Assembly (NCBI GenBank): GCA_964621755.1
Contig: CAZUPI010000010.1
Span: forward strand, 1 to 64,000
Length of the DNA: 64,000 bases
Reading direction: 5' to 3'
From: UMGS1696 sp964621755
GTDB lineage: Bacteria > Bacillota > Clostridia > Oscillospirales > CAG-272
Below the pieces are notes generated by a model. The model had not been told where the DNA came from. It worked only from the letters and a program-made list of their open reading frames with translations, and searched no databases. Made by a program: the position numbers and the translations under genes. Positions 15,743-24,967 of this stretch are shown piece after piece (position 1 is the first letter of the stretch; every line of letters starts with the position of its first letter).

Positions 15743-18114
15743 TCGTTATGCACCTTCTTTGCGTTATTCAGTTTTACTCCTGTACGGTTGTCATAATATT
15801 GTGCGTCAAGACTCAGAACGGCTCCTCCAAGAAGAGGATGAATCACTCCATATTCTTCCAGCTTCTTTTTTTGATAAGAATACAGAGAGACTGTGTAGCT
15901 CTTAGCCCGATTCAGCAGATCCATTACATATCCCATATCATGCTTTGCTCTTTCGGATGATAAATCAGTAATGATGTTTTCGCCTTCTCCCCACGGTACG
16001 ATTACATCAGTTGTGTCACTGTCGAACACCTCAAACAGCTTCCCGGCAGATGCAAATGCCTGATTGAACGCGAAGAACATGGGAGCATTTTTATCGTATC
16101 TCTGCCATTTACGGTTTTTCGAAAGCAGAGAAAACAAGGTATTATTTTTGTCGACAGGATAATCATGACAGAATTCACCATCATCACGCTGGATTCTGAA
16201 AAGTTGTTTGTAATAATACTGAATCGCTTCGTCGGATGCGAGATCCGAACCATATCTTTCCGGCGACATTTTATATACAGCAAGTAATCGTTCGGTTGCC
16301 TGCTGTGCAAGCTGAATATCATGCAAATTGGTCATTTTTTCATCTACTGCCCTGACAATATACACCGATCCTGTGTCATCTGATTCTCCATGCCGGTTGC
16401 ATCTGCCTGCGGACTGGATGATACTGTCCATGCCCGCTGTCAGACGGATCACGGCGCCGAATGAGATATCGACACCAGCTTCGATCACCTGTGTTGCCAC
16501 GCAGACGGTTTTTCTGTCACTGCATTCCAGAGACTTTTGAAGATTATCAAGAGTTTCTTTCCGGTGTTCCATGCACATTGCGGCGGAAAGATGGAATACA
16601 TCATATTCACTGTTCCGCATGGCATCGAATAGGGATTCAGACTCTGATTTCTTATTGCAGACAATCAGCAGGCTTGAGGTATTTTCAAGAACTTCCGATG
16701 CGAACGCAGGAATTTCATTTATCTGGTATCCCCCGGCAAAACTGATTTCTGTACGTTTGAAAACTTCCCAAAGTTCAGGATTATGCGGTACAATATCACC
16801 AATTTCTTTAAGTACAGGGTGTTTGACGGATTCCAGACAGGGTTGTGTCGCGGAGCACAACAGAATCGTTGTATTACATAATTCGGCAAGGAACGAAATT
16901 GTCAGATTGAATAGTGTCAGCAGTTTTCCTGGAACCGTCTGGATTTCATCAATAACAATGACAGCATCGGTGAGTGCATGAAATCTGCGTACTGACGAGG
17001 TTTTTCCGTCAAACATCGTATTCAGAAGCTGTACCAGAGTTGTTATGATGATCGGAGAGGACCAGCTTTCCGCAAGCAGTTCATATCGTTCCAGTTCCTC
17101 CGGTGAATTTTTCTCCTGTACCGCATTGGAATGGTGCTCGAGAACATAGTCATCTCCGACATATTCCCGGATAACACTGCTGTTCTGTTCAAGTATTGAT
17201 AACAGTGGAGAAGTAAAAATAATACGTTTTTTATCATGCGTTGCCGCATGAGCGAGCGCATACCTGAGTGCGGACAGCGTTTTGCCGCCGCCTGTCGGAA
17301 CATTAAGACGATAGATCCCTGATGGTTTATCCGCAGCATTCCGGCAGATATCGGAAATTCTGCGTCTTGCGGCATTGATCGGCGTATCGGCAGGCAATGT
17401 ATTCAGTTTCACTTCGGTCTTCTCAAGTAGATCGTGCCACACTTCCTGATTCGCTTCTGAAGGAAATACGACGCCGTTCATGAATTCAGCGGTGTCACGG
17501 CGATCTCCTTCCATGACAGCGGATGTAATCAGCCGGACAACCAGTCCCAGCAAAAAAGCTGATTCATCATCATCTTTGGCAGTATCATTGCATTTTTCTA
17601 AAATCGGTTTCAGTTCCTTCACGGAGTTCTCAAACAGTCTATCTACTTTTTTTTCATTCGCACACTGTTCATGAAAATTGTGTATTGCTTCCCGGTCGCC
17701 TTCCGGATTTGTTTCTATTCTGTGCAGGAATCCGTTTTCGTGGCTTTCGTTCACACAGTCGAACAATCCGTGATGCGCTCCAACAGCATAAGCAAGGATT
17801 TCGCTGACGAGATCCTCAAACCGTTCTGGATTCTTCATATGAAACTTCAGAAGATATCTTACACCCGCGAAAGTATGTATCACGGAACCACGACGAACAT
17901 TTTCTCCGTTTGCTGAAGTTTCCAGGTACTTTTTATATTCCATTTTATATTTACCACAATCGTGGAGCAAACCTGCAAGATAACCGGTTGCATACAAATT
18001 TACCGACTCCAGTGTGTGCCCTGCATACTGTGCAGTATTGCGTGAATGGTCGAGGCAGGATTGGACGATACTTTTGTCATCAGGATGGATATGAGCAGGA
18101 AACAGCGGCTTCAA
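15721..18114 (-). CDS. cas3: Cas3, HD nuclease-helicase of type I interference
   Basis: The 797-residue protein has an N-terminal HD nuclease (LLHDCGKYKMEYKKYL near residue 50, AVGAHHG near 125) followed by a superfamily-2 helicase. The helicase motifs are PTGGGKTLSAL (motif I), VIDEIQTVPG (motif II, DEIQ instead of the more usual DEVH), LLCSATQPCLE (motif III), VATQVIEAGVDISF and QSAGRCNRHG (motif VI). It shreds DNA once Cascade has bound a target. All key motifs are intact. The start follows GGAGGTGATC and is the first gene of the operon, 107 bp downstream of a consensus promoter. Confidence 0.97.
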   Translation of the reverse strand: MKPLFPAHIHPDDKSIVQSCLDHSRNTAQYAGHTLESVNLYATGYLAGLLHDCGKYKMEYKKYLETSANGENVRRGSVIHTFAGVRYLLKFHMKNPERFEDLVSEILAYAVGAHHGLFDCVNESHENGFLHRIETNPEGDREAIHNFHEQCANEKKVDRLFENSVKELKPILEKCNDTAKDDDESAFLLGLVVRLITSAVMEGDRRDTAEFMNGVVFPSEANQEVWHDLLEKTEVKLNTLPADTPINAARRRISDICRNAADKPSGIYRLNVPTGGGKTLSALRYALAHAATHDKKRIIFTSPLLSILEQNSSVIREYVGDDYVLEHHSNAVQEKNSPEELERYELLAESWSSPIIITTLVQLLNTMFDGKTSSVRRFHALTDAVIVIDEIQTVPGKLLTLFNLTISFLAELCNTTILLCSATQPCLESVKHPVLKEIGDIVPHNPELWEVFKRTEISFAGGYQINEIPAFASEVLENTSSLLIVCNKKSESESLFDAMRNSEYDVFHLSAAMCMEHRKETLDNLQKSLECSDRKTVCVATQVIEAGVDISFGAVIRLTAGMDSIIQSAGRCNRHGESDDTGSVYIVRAVDEKMTNLHDIQLAQQATERLLAVYKMSPERYGSDLASDEAIQYYYKQLFRIQRDDGEFCHDYPVDKNNTLFSLLSKNRKWQRYDKNAPMFFAFNQAFASAGKLFEVFDSDTTDVIVPWGEGENIITDLSSERAKHDMGYVMDLLNRAKSYTVSLYSYQKKKLEEYGVIHPLLGGAVLSLDAQYYDNRTGVKLNNAKKVHNECDIQIW

Positions 18115-18220
18115 AATAGATCACCTCCGAGATGTTGGATTTCAGGGTTGCAAATATCAGCGGAAATGTGGTATAATAATAAAAAGGGAATATGCTCACT
18201 GAACATGAATTTGTGCTTTC

Positions 18221-18249
18221 ATTATATCATGAGATAGTGTCATTGTCAA
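18221..18249 (-). promoter_or_regulatory. Consensus promoter of the cas operon
   Basis: Read on the minus strand: TTGACA at 18249-18244, a 17-bp spacer and TATAAT at 18226-18221. Both hexamers match consensus perfectly. This would drive cas3 to cas2 strongly unless it is repressed. Confidence 0.88.
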
Positions 18250-18280
18250 GTTCGTGGAATTTTTTGTCATATTTTTTAAT

Positions 18281-18315
18281 ATATGGATTGAAAGAAAGAA
18301 TATGTGGATTGAAAT
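18281..18315 (+). repeat. Two sequences like the CRISPR repeat 3' handle, upstream of cas promoter
   Basis: TGTGGATTGAAAT at 18303-18315 is identical to the last 13 bases of the CRISPR repeat. A second, shorter copy (TGGATTGAAA, 18284-18293) lies 19 bp before it. Both are on the plus strand, divergent from the cas operon. The rest of the repeat is not recognisable. It may be a relic of an old array, a degenerate guide gene, or chance in AT-rich DNA. Confidence 0.4.
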
Positions 18316-18468
18316 AGTTGCTAAAACATATTCCCATCGGCAAATGTACTTATTATTAGTACGTCTGCCGTTATTTTATTGGAATCAAACACCTGTCAAC
18401 CGCGTGAGAGCATCTCAACCGACCCTATTGGCATAGCAATTTTTGCACGCTTTTGCCCCGAAAAGCAC

Positions 18469-18506
18469 AAAAAATCCCTCAGAACAACACAATTCCAAGG
18501 GATTTT
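18469..18506 (-). terminator. Terminator after the tRNA genes
   Basis: On the minus strand, AAAATCCCT and AGGGATTTT arms flank an 18-nt loop, followed by more T residues, 4 bp downstream of tRNA-fMet. Confidence 0.7.
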
Positions 18507-18509
18507 CAA

Positions 18510-18584
<75 letters not shown>

Positions 18585-18607
18585 ATATTCAGTTAATCAA
18601 CAGAGAA

Positions 18608-18693
18608 TGCCGGACACCGGGTTCGAACCGGTACGTAACTTTCGTTACACGGGATTTTAAGTCCCGGGCGTCTGCCAATTCCGCCACTCCGGC
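18608..18693 (-). tRNA. tRNA-Leu (UAA)
   Basis: An 86-nt minus-strand tRNA with acceptor GCCGGAG, anticodon loop CTTAAAA (anticodon UAA), a class II variable arm with a GTAAC/GTTAC stem, and a perfect T-stem ACCGG/CCGGT. The seventh acceptor pair is a G-G mismatch. CCA is not encoded. Confidence 0.92.
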
Positions 18694-18821
18694 ACATACT
18701 CCCGTCCGAGTCACAAAGCAACTCAAACCATCCCTCTGTTGCTTAACTATTATATCACATTGAAATTCCTTTGTCAATAGTTTTTTAAAAAAAATAAAAA
18801 ATTCTCTTACGTCTATATCGG

Positions 18822-18850
18822 TTGACAATCCGTTTTGCGATATGTATAAT
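18822..18850 (+). promoter_or_regulatory. Consensus promoter ahead of uroD-like remnant
   Basis: TTGACA (18822-18827) and TATAAT (18845-18850) with a 17-bp spacer. It is a perfect promoter feeding a dead gene, and possibly CotH downstream. Confidence 0.8.
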
Positions 18851-18888
18851 GAAGATAAAAGCTTCACTTTATAAAAAAGCATAGACCC

Positions 18889-18984
18889 ATGACAGTAAAA
18901 GTACGCTTTGCGAGAATGTATGCCCATCAGGAAGCAGACCGTGTGCCGCTTATCGATGAAGTGAAATGTGTGGGAAAATATTAA
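18889..18984 (+). pseudogene. N-terminal fragment of a uroporphyrinogen decarboxylase-like gene
   Basis: A 31-codon frame encodes MTVKVRFARMYAHQEADRVP followed by LIDEVKCVGKY and a stop. The 'RFARM-x-x-HQEADRVP-x-ID' pattern is typical of the N-terminus of uroporphyrinogen-decarboxylase-family (methyltransferase-like) proteins, which are about 350 residues long. Everything after residue 23 is lost. A consensus promoter lies 38 bp upstream. Confidence 0.55.
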
Positions 18985-18995
18985 ACTGTATATTA

Positions 18996-19024
18996 TTGAC
19001 AAATTCATAAAAATCTGATAAAAT
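18996..19024 (+). promoter_or_regulatory. Promoter of the CotH lipoprotein gene
   Basis: TTGACA (18996-19001) and TAAAAT (19019-19024), 17-bp spacer, 57 bp before the start codon. Confidence 0.75.
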
Positions 19025-19081
19025 ATAACATTATCTATATGTGCAATATTTTTTTCATAATCAAATCGGAGTAAAGCCTAT

Positions 19082-20614
19082 ATGTATAAAATACTTGTCG
19101 CGCTTTTTCTTGCCTTCTTATGTGTATCCTGCACTGTCTCCGATGAAATGCAGATGTCGGATGAATCTATGGTCATCACAGAGGAAGAGAGCGAATCGGA
19201 ATATCTTTTCGACAGCTTGTTTGATGCCAAAAAAGCAATGTATGCAGCAGAAGAGCTTCCCTGCGCTATAAGCATGTATGAAGAAGAAAGCCTTGCCGCT
19301 TTCAAGGAAATCAAAACCGAACTGAACAACTTTCTTACAGGCGGAGAACTGACACAGGAGGTGGCAGAAGAATTTTACCTTCGTTTGACGGAAGCAAAGG
19401 AAAACTTGCGCGTCAAACAAGGGGATATTCCGCGCATCTATATCCAAACGGGGAGTGGAAATGGGAAAGTCGGTGGGAACTATTCTCCGTGCAGTATCGT
19501 TGTCGTGTCAGCAGCGGATGAAAAGTATGAAACCATCATTTCCGACGAATGTGAGATATCCCTGCGCGGCAACTCCACCGCATCCTCTCCCAAACAGCCG
19601 TATAATATCCGATTCCCGGAAAAGGTGTCCCTTCTTGGAATGGATAAAGGTAAAAAATGGTGTCTCCTCGCCAATATGTTCGATAAAACCCTGATGCGCA
19701 ATTACCTTGCTTATTATCTCGGCGCCAGAATGGGATTGCCCTATACCTCAACATGCCGCTATGCAGACGTCTACGTTGACGGAAAATATGTTGGCAACTA
19801 TACTGTGCTGGAGCCTATCACCGACGGAAAGGGAAGAGTTGACATTGATGTAACAAATTACGAATACATATTTGAGATCGACATGAACCGCAGCGGTTTG
19901 GTCTACTACGTAGACCCTGTCATTGGGCAACGGCTCGGCGTATCGAAGCCGGACACCGTCACGGAAGATGATAAAATGATGATCAAAGCATTTTTCAATG
20001 AGATGGAAGACGCGATTGCCAGCCATGATATGTCAAGATATTCGCTGTATATCGACGTTGACTCGTTCGTGAATTTTTACATTCATTCGGAAGTTACAAA
20101 ATCAATTGACGTGTATGATTTCTCGACAAGATATTTCTTGAAGGACGGCAAGCTGTACGCCGGCCCGATTTGGGACTATGACCTGTCCATGGGTAACGTC
20201 TCGAACACCTGCCATGAGGAGAAATATTTCATCTACTGCAACAATCCGGGCTATGGTACAGGGAGTGAAGACTCCGCAGACGGTATTTGGATGGATAATT
20301 ACTGGTTCCACGAGCTCTTGCAGGATCCGGAATTTAAGGCGCTGCTAATCAGGCGATTTGAGGAAGTCTATCCGCTGCTCGAAAACCTGTATAAAGACAA
20401 CGAGCTCGGGCAGAACGTAATTGACTGGCTTCTTGACAACTACGGCAGTTCGTTCTTAGCAAACTACGCCGAGGATGGCGCGGGATGGGACATCAACCGT
20501 CAGTACAGCGTACTTGCAAAAAACGAGAATCTCGACTATCTGGAAGAGGTAGAGTGGCTGCGCGACTGGCTTGAAAGACGCATCGAGTATGTGGCGTTCT
20601 ATCTGATGGGATAA
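19082..20614 (+). CDS. CotH kinase-family lipoprotein
   Basis: The 510-residue protein starts with a lipoprotein signal (MYKILVALFLAFLCVSC, lipobox LCVSC) and so should be anchored outside the membrane. A helical spacer precedes a CotH kinase domain: RGNSTASSPKQPYNIRF near 161, KKWCLLANMFDKTLMRN near 195, DVYVDGKYVGNYTVLEP near 225 and the metal-binding GPIWDYDLSMGN near 360. CotH of Bacillus phosphorylates spore coat proteins; the many paralogues in gut Clostridia have unknown targets, and some occur with cellulosome-like proteins. The signal peptide fixes the start. It ends at a bidirectional terminator shared with the esterase gene. Confidence 0.92.
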   Translation: MYKILVALFLAFLCVSCTVSDEMQMSDESMVITEEESESEYLFDSLFDAKKAMYAAEELPCAISMYEEESLAAFKEIKTELNNFLTGGELTQEVAEEFYLRLTEAKENLRVKQGDIPRIYIQTGSGNGKVGGNYSPCSIVVVSAADEKYETIISDECEISLRGNSTASSPKQPYNIRFPEKVSLLGMDKGKKWCLLANMFDKTLMRNYLAYYLGARMGLPYTSTCRYADVYVDGKYVGNYTVLEPITDGKGRVDIDVTNYEYIFEIDMNRSGLVYYVDPVIGQRLGVSKPDTVTEDDKMMIKAFFNEMEDAIASHDMSRYSLYIDVDSFVNFYIHSEVTKSIDVYDFSTRYFLKDGKLYAGPIWDYDLSMGNVSNTCHEEKYFIYCNNPGYGTGSEDSADGIWMDNYWFHELLQDPEFKALLIRRFEEVYPLLENLYKDNELGQNVIDWLLDNYGSSFLANYAEDGAGWDINRQYSVLAKNENLDYLEEVEWLRDWLERRIEYVAFYLMG

Positions 20615-20626
20615 ACGATAAAAATT

Positions 20627-20665
20627 GAAAAGGGAGAAACTTTTTTAAAAAGTTTCTCCCTTTTC
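20627..20665. terminator. Bidirectional terminator between CotH and sialate esterase genes
   Basis: Near-perfect palindrome with arms GAAAAGGGAGAAACTTTTT and AAAAAGTTTCTCCCTTTTC between convergent genes. It can end transcripts in both directions. Confidence 0.85.
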
Positions 20666-20672
20666 AGCTAAC

Positions 20673-22640
20673 TTACATCTTTTTGTGAAGTCTAACTTTT
20701 TCGAGATTCACAAAATGATACCGGCAACTCGATTGGATAAAACGAAAACGCATTTTTTGAATTTCTGCCCCGTCCGGAATTCCGTCGAGGGAGGCTTCAT
20801 ATGCGCTCCATCCGCCGTACAAGTCGCAGGACTTCACAAACGGTATTTCTTTTGCACCGTCTGCCCATTCCAGTATCAGCTTTGCAGACAGATTGTTCGT
20901 GTTATACAGATTGACTGAGATTTTCCCGAATTTCTGCAAATCCAGACGGTTGTACGGATATGACTTTACATAGCAGCCGAAGATTGGCTTATCCGAACAC
21001 ACGCGCACGCTTTGTCCTTCCAGCGTGAACGCTCTGTCAGGACACACTTCCGAGCCCGCTTCCGGATTCCAAATCGGATGGTAGAACAGGTCAACTACAT
21101 CATCGTGTATCTGCGACGCCCATACCGATGTGCGGAATGTGTCATACCACGGCCGCGCTTCGATTTTGATGCGGTTTTCTTTGTCTGTGTGGAACGGATA
21201 TACCGGATAGCAGCCGCCCCAGATGTTGCAGCACGGCTCAAGTGACTGTATCGCATACGCTGCATGTTTCGGCTCCGAAATCGCGTCACACCATACTTCC
21301 ATGGTATCGGAATCATGCTCGATGCAGCACTCCGCGGGAAGATATACATTGTCTTCTCCGGCAACGTATAACCCTACCGGACGCTCTCCGTCGAGGTATA
21401 AGCCAAATCCGACTGGGTCAAAGTGCAGCTTGATGCGGTTTTGGCAGATTTCCCATGATTTGAGGTGAGCAGGGGACCTTTGCTCCCATCCTCTGCCATA
21501 TACGTTATCGAGCGCAAGACTTGCCATCCGTTCGCCGAGCGGGTATTTGTTGGTCGGGTGAATCGGGTGGTTGTTCTGATGGTACGCCCACGAAGGCAGA
21601 AGGTCGCAAATCGGCGCCGCTGCAAACTTGTCAGGCGATTCCACAGCTGTTTCGATAAATGCGTCGTTGAGATAGCCGACATTGCATTCTCCGGATCCGC
21701 CGTAGGTCCACGGATAAATGAGGGACGAAATCATCATAAAGTTGTCCGGGTCCGCGCCAAAGCGTTCGGCGTAGGTCTTGTGGTAGAATCGGAGATAATC
21801 GGCATATACCTTGTTCTGGAATTCGCCGCCGGCCTCATTTTCTCCCTGATACCAGATAACGCCGCGCACCGTCACACCCTCGAGCGGTGCGATTTTTACG
21901 TTGTACTGCGCCGTGGTCTGCTGGAAGTTGACGTCACCTCTGGTGTTCCAGTTTTCCGGAGTCGGATAATTGCCCAGCTTTTGCAGCTTCTCCTTGATGG
22001 ATGCGTCCGCGTCAATCGCGTCAAGCGGGAACCAAGACGGCATTGACGTGCCACCCCATGTTGCATTGAGAAATGCAGCGGGAACATTGGCGTCATGGTT
22101 GAGAAAATCATAAATATCAGATACAAACTTCAGCCCAACCGCAGAAACCTTGTCGAGAGACGTGCAGTTCACGGAGGACATCCATTCTCCACTCATCATC
22201 TGGTTGGGAGTCCACGGAAACGCCCCGTTTCCACCGTATTCAGGATAGTCTACATGATATACGCGAATTTTTTTATCCGCAATCTCCTCATAGAGCTTAT
22301 GTACTTCCGGAATTGCGGAATTGGGAAGCTCCATGTTCGACTGTCCGGAAGCGAGCCAAAGCTCTCCAAACAAAACGTCGTGTATGGTGTAATCGCTGCC
22401 GCACTTCGAGCAGTGGAGCGTGATTTCATATGTTTCAAAGGACGCGGACGGTGTTTTCGGGAATACAATGGTAAATTTGCCGTTTTCATCAGCTTCTGCC
22501 GATACTACTGAAAAATCTCCCGATTTGCCTGTAATCTTCGCTGTAATGTCCGCATTTTCTCCTGCTTCGCCGCATATGGTAAGGCGGGCATCCGCCTGAA
22601 ACAGCGCACCGTCAGAAAAAATTTTCTGTAATTTAAACAC
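20673..22640 (-). CDS. Sialate O-acetylesterase
   Basis: The 655-residue protein matches the sialate O-acetylesterase family, SGNH hydrolases that remove acetyl groups from sialic acids or other decorated glycans. LWLASGQSNMELP carries the nucleophilic Ser near residue 98, VIWYQGENEAG is the family's block III, and the C-terminal third contains a jelly-roll-like region (DLYGGWSAYEASLDG). No signal peptide is visible, so it probably acts on imported sugars. The start is 11 bp after the GH36 gene, so the two are co-transcribed. This pairing suggests use of acetylated galactose-containing oligosaccharides. Confidence 0.9.
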   Translation of the reverse strand: MFKLQKIFSDGALFQADARLTICGEAGENADITAKITGKSGDFSVVSAEADENGKFTIVFPKTPSASFETYEITLHCSKCGSDYTIHDVLFGELWLASGQSNMELPNSAIPEVHKLYEEIADKKIRVYHVDYPEYGGNGAFPWTPNQMMSGEWMSSVNCTSLDKVSAVGLKFVSDIYDFLNHDANVPAAFLNATWGGTSMPSWFPLDAIDADASIKEKLQKLGNYPTPENWNTRGDVNFQQTTAQYNVKIAPLEGVTVRGVIWYQGENEAGGEFQNKVYADYLRFYHKTYAERFGADPDNFMMISSLIYPWTYGGSGECNVGYLNDAFIETAVESPDKFAAAPICDLLPSWAYHQNNHPIHPTNKYPLGERMASLALDNVYGRGWEQRSPAHLKSWEICQNRIKLHFDPVGFGLYLDGERPVGLYVAGEDNVYLPAECCIEHDSDTMEVWCDAISEPKHAAYAIQSLEPCCNIWGGCYPVYPFHTDKENRIKIEARPWYDTFRTSVWASQIHDDVVDLFYHPIWNPEAGSEVCPDRAFTLEGQSVRVCSDKPIFGCYVKSYPYNRLDLQKFGKISVNLYNTNNLSAKLILEWADGAKEIPFVKSCDLYGGWSAYEASLDGIPDGAEIQKMRFRFIQSSCRYHFVNLEKVRLHKKM

Positions 22641-22651
22641 TGCAGGTCTCC

Positions 22652-24829
22652 TTATGCTTCTATAAAATGGAGCGTATAGCTTTCGCCTGTGCCGTTCGGC
22701 TTTCTGGAAACGTTCAGACCCGCGTTCATCAAGAAGGCGCCGGAGTATACCTCGCCGTTGTCCTCAAGTTTGTAATACTTGTCGGGGTCAAGTCCATGGA
22801 AACGGATGAATCTCGTATGGCAGTGGTAGTATCTCATATTTACAAGCGTGAACAGCATTTCGCTCTTATCAGGGGATACGAATTCCCATGCGGCATAATA
22901 GCTGTTGTCCCACGGATTGACGATTCTGTACAGGTCGCCGTAATGGATGAGGTTGTAGTACTTGTGATAGTCTGCAACCTGACGCTTCACTATTTCGATA
23001 TCCTTTTCATTCAGGTGATTCGGGTCAAACTCATAGCCGAAGGTACCCCACATTGCCACGTTGCCTTTCGTTTCAAAACCGGTGCGGTGGTTCATCGATA
23101 CATGCGCGCCCATCGTGGATGCCGGATAGCACATCGATGTGCCGAATTGAATGGCAATTCTCTCAAGCGCATCCGTGTTGTCGGAAGCCCATATCTGAGG
23201 AGAGTAGTACAGCATAGCGGGGTCGAAGCGTCCGCCGCCGCCCGAGCAGTTTTCGAGGAGCAGATCGGGAAATTCTCGAGTGAGTCTGTCCATCACATCG
23301 TATGTACCGAGTACGAAGCGGTGGAAAATTTCCTCTCCATGTTCCGCGCCCAGAAGTGCGTTTCCAGCTTCTGTGATGTTCCGGTTGAAGTCCCACTTTA
23401 CATAGTCAATCTTATATTTCGACAGTACATCCTTCATCTGCCCAAAGATGTTTTCGCGCACATCCTCGCGGCACATGTCGATAACGTACTGGTGGCGGGC
23501 AATGGAGCAGTCGCGTCCGGGTACGTGCAGGCACCAATCGGGATGCGCACGATAGAGGTCGGAGTCGGGGGAAATCATTTCCGGCTCGTACCAGATACCA
23601 AATTTCAGACCAAGTGCGTTTACACGGTCAATCAGCACTCCGAGTCCGCCCGGAAGCTTATCTTCGTTGACATACCAGTCGCCGAGGGAGCAGTTGTCGG
23701 AATTTCTCACACCGAACCAACCGTCATCCATGACAAGCATTTCGATTCCGACTTCTTTCGCGCGTTCCGCAAACGAAACGAGTTTATCGGTGTTGAAGTT
23801 GAAGTATGCGGCTTCCCAGCTGTTGATGAGGAGCGGGCGCCTTTCGGTCTTCCACTTGCCGCGAACCAGATTGTTCAGGTACAGGCGGTGGAAGATGCGG
23901 GACATTTCGCCAATTCCTTCGTTTGTAAAGACGAGAACCGCTTCGGGAGTCTGGAATTCCTCACCCGGGTCGAGGTGCCATGTGAAGCCGTCGGGGTTGA
24001 TGCCGATGTTGACACGGGTGCATTCGTAGTAGTCGACGTCGGCGGTGATGTCAAAGTTACCACTGTACACGAGGTTGAAGCCGTATACTTCGCCCTGATT
24101 TTCGTCGGCGCCATGGCGAACGAGTGCAGCGAAGGGGTTGTGAAAGTGCGAGGAGGAGCCGCGCGTCGACGAGAGGGAAGTATGACCGTGCTCCAGTGGA
24201 GATTTTGCCATATTTCTCTCCGCATTGTGCCGTCCATATAGGTGAAGCATGTCGAAGTCCATAGAATTCAGAGACACGCTCGCGCTGTAGACCTTTTCGA
24301 TATCCATCGGACGGTCAGACTCATTGACAATGCGGACTGCCTTGGTCATAGCGCCATACTTTTCAAAGACGGTGTACATCAGAACTGCGGCAGCGTCGGT
24401 GACTTTGTCGCGCACATAAAGCTCAAGTGTCTCGCATTCGTCTTCCGTATTCGCATAGGTTGCGGGAAGTCCCCTCAGTGCAGGTTTGCCTTTGTGAATT
24501 TTGTGACTTACATAGCGGAAGTCGGTGCAGTCGTTGCCATCGGCATTGCGGATGGCAACAGCCGTTTTACGGAAATCGCCCACACCAAAGCCGGAGTATT
24601 CGAGAGGGCAAACGTCAGCCGAGAAAGCGCTGTCTTTCACGGACGCATTACTCGGAGAGAAGGAAGCAAAATACTCCCGGAACGCATGTCCCTTGAAGTT
24701 TACATCCGGAATTGTCGCGCCATAGTACTGACAGAGCAGGTATCCCTCCTCAAAAACCTCGATAACATAAGATGAGGTCGCTGTATCCAGCTTAAAAATA
24801 TTCTGTTCGGGATAAAAATGAATTCCCAT
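22652..24829 (-). CDS. Alpha-galactosidase, GH36
   Basis: The 725-residue protein is a GH36 alpha-galactosidase that removes terminal alpha-1,6-galactose from raffinose-type sugars or galactomannan. The barrel motifs are MLVMDDGWFGVRN, GIWYEPEMISPDS, the nucleophile Asp in YVKWDFNRN, and the acid/base Asp in WASDNTDA after CSGGGGRFD. The frame is open up to 24952, but the ATG at 24829 gives the family start MGIHFYPEQNIFKLDT and follows AAAGGAG at proper spacing. No secretion signal is visible, so it is cytoplasmic. It sits between the Rieske oxidoreductase gene and the sialate esterase gene, all on the minus strand. Confidence 0.95.
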   Translation of the reverse strand: MGIHFYPEQNIFKLDTATSSYVIEVFEEGYLLCQYYGATIPDVNFKGHAFREYFASFSPSNASVKDSAFSADVCPLEYSGFGVGDFRKTAVAIRNADGNDCTDFRYVSHKIHKGKPALRGLPATYANTEDECETLELYVRDKVTDAAAVLMYTVFEKYGAMTKAVRIVNESDRPMDIEKVYSASVSLNSMDFDMLHLYGRHNAERNMAKSPLEHGHTSLSSTRGSSSHFHNPFAALVRHGADENQGEVYGFNLVYSGNFDITADVDYYECTRVNIGINPDGFTWHLDPGEEFQTPEAVLVFTNEGIGEMSRIFHRLYLNNLVRGKWKTERRPLLINSWEAAYFNFNTDKLVSFAERAKEVGIEMLVMDDGWFGVRNSDNCSLGDWYVNEDKLPGGLGVLIDRVNALGLKFGIWYEPEMISPDSDLYRAHPDWCLHVPGRDCSIARHQYVIDMCREDVRENIFGQMKDVLSKYKIDYVKWDFNRNITEAGNALLGAEHGEEIFHRFVLGTYDVMDRLTREFPDLLLENCSGGGGRFDPAMLYYSPQIWASDNTDALERIAIQFGTSMCYPASTMGAHVSMNHRTGFETKGNVAMWGTFGYEFDPNHLNEKDIEIVKRQVADYHKYYNLIHYGDLYRIVNPWDNSYYAAWEFVSPDKSEMLFTLVNMRYYHCHTRFIRFHGLDPDKYYKLEDNGEVYSGAFLMNAGLNVSRKPNGTGESYTLHFIEA

Positions 24830-24967
24830 AGGTAGGTATCTCCTTTGCAGTATAAATATATTTGCGTATATTATGCCACAAACAAAGGCAAATTGCAACG
24901 ATTTAATGATAAAATCCATGACAGTAGCATTTACTTTTATGAGGGAGAACAATGGAAAATCTTGACT

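Noticed and set aside
22667..24241. A 524-codon open frame antisense to the GH36 gene
   Set aside because: It is the mirror of a strongly coding gene; it has no ribosome site or recognisable domain, and the opposite strand carries complete GH36 motifs.
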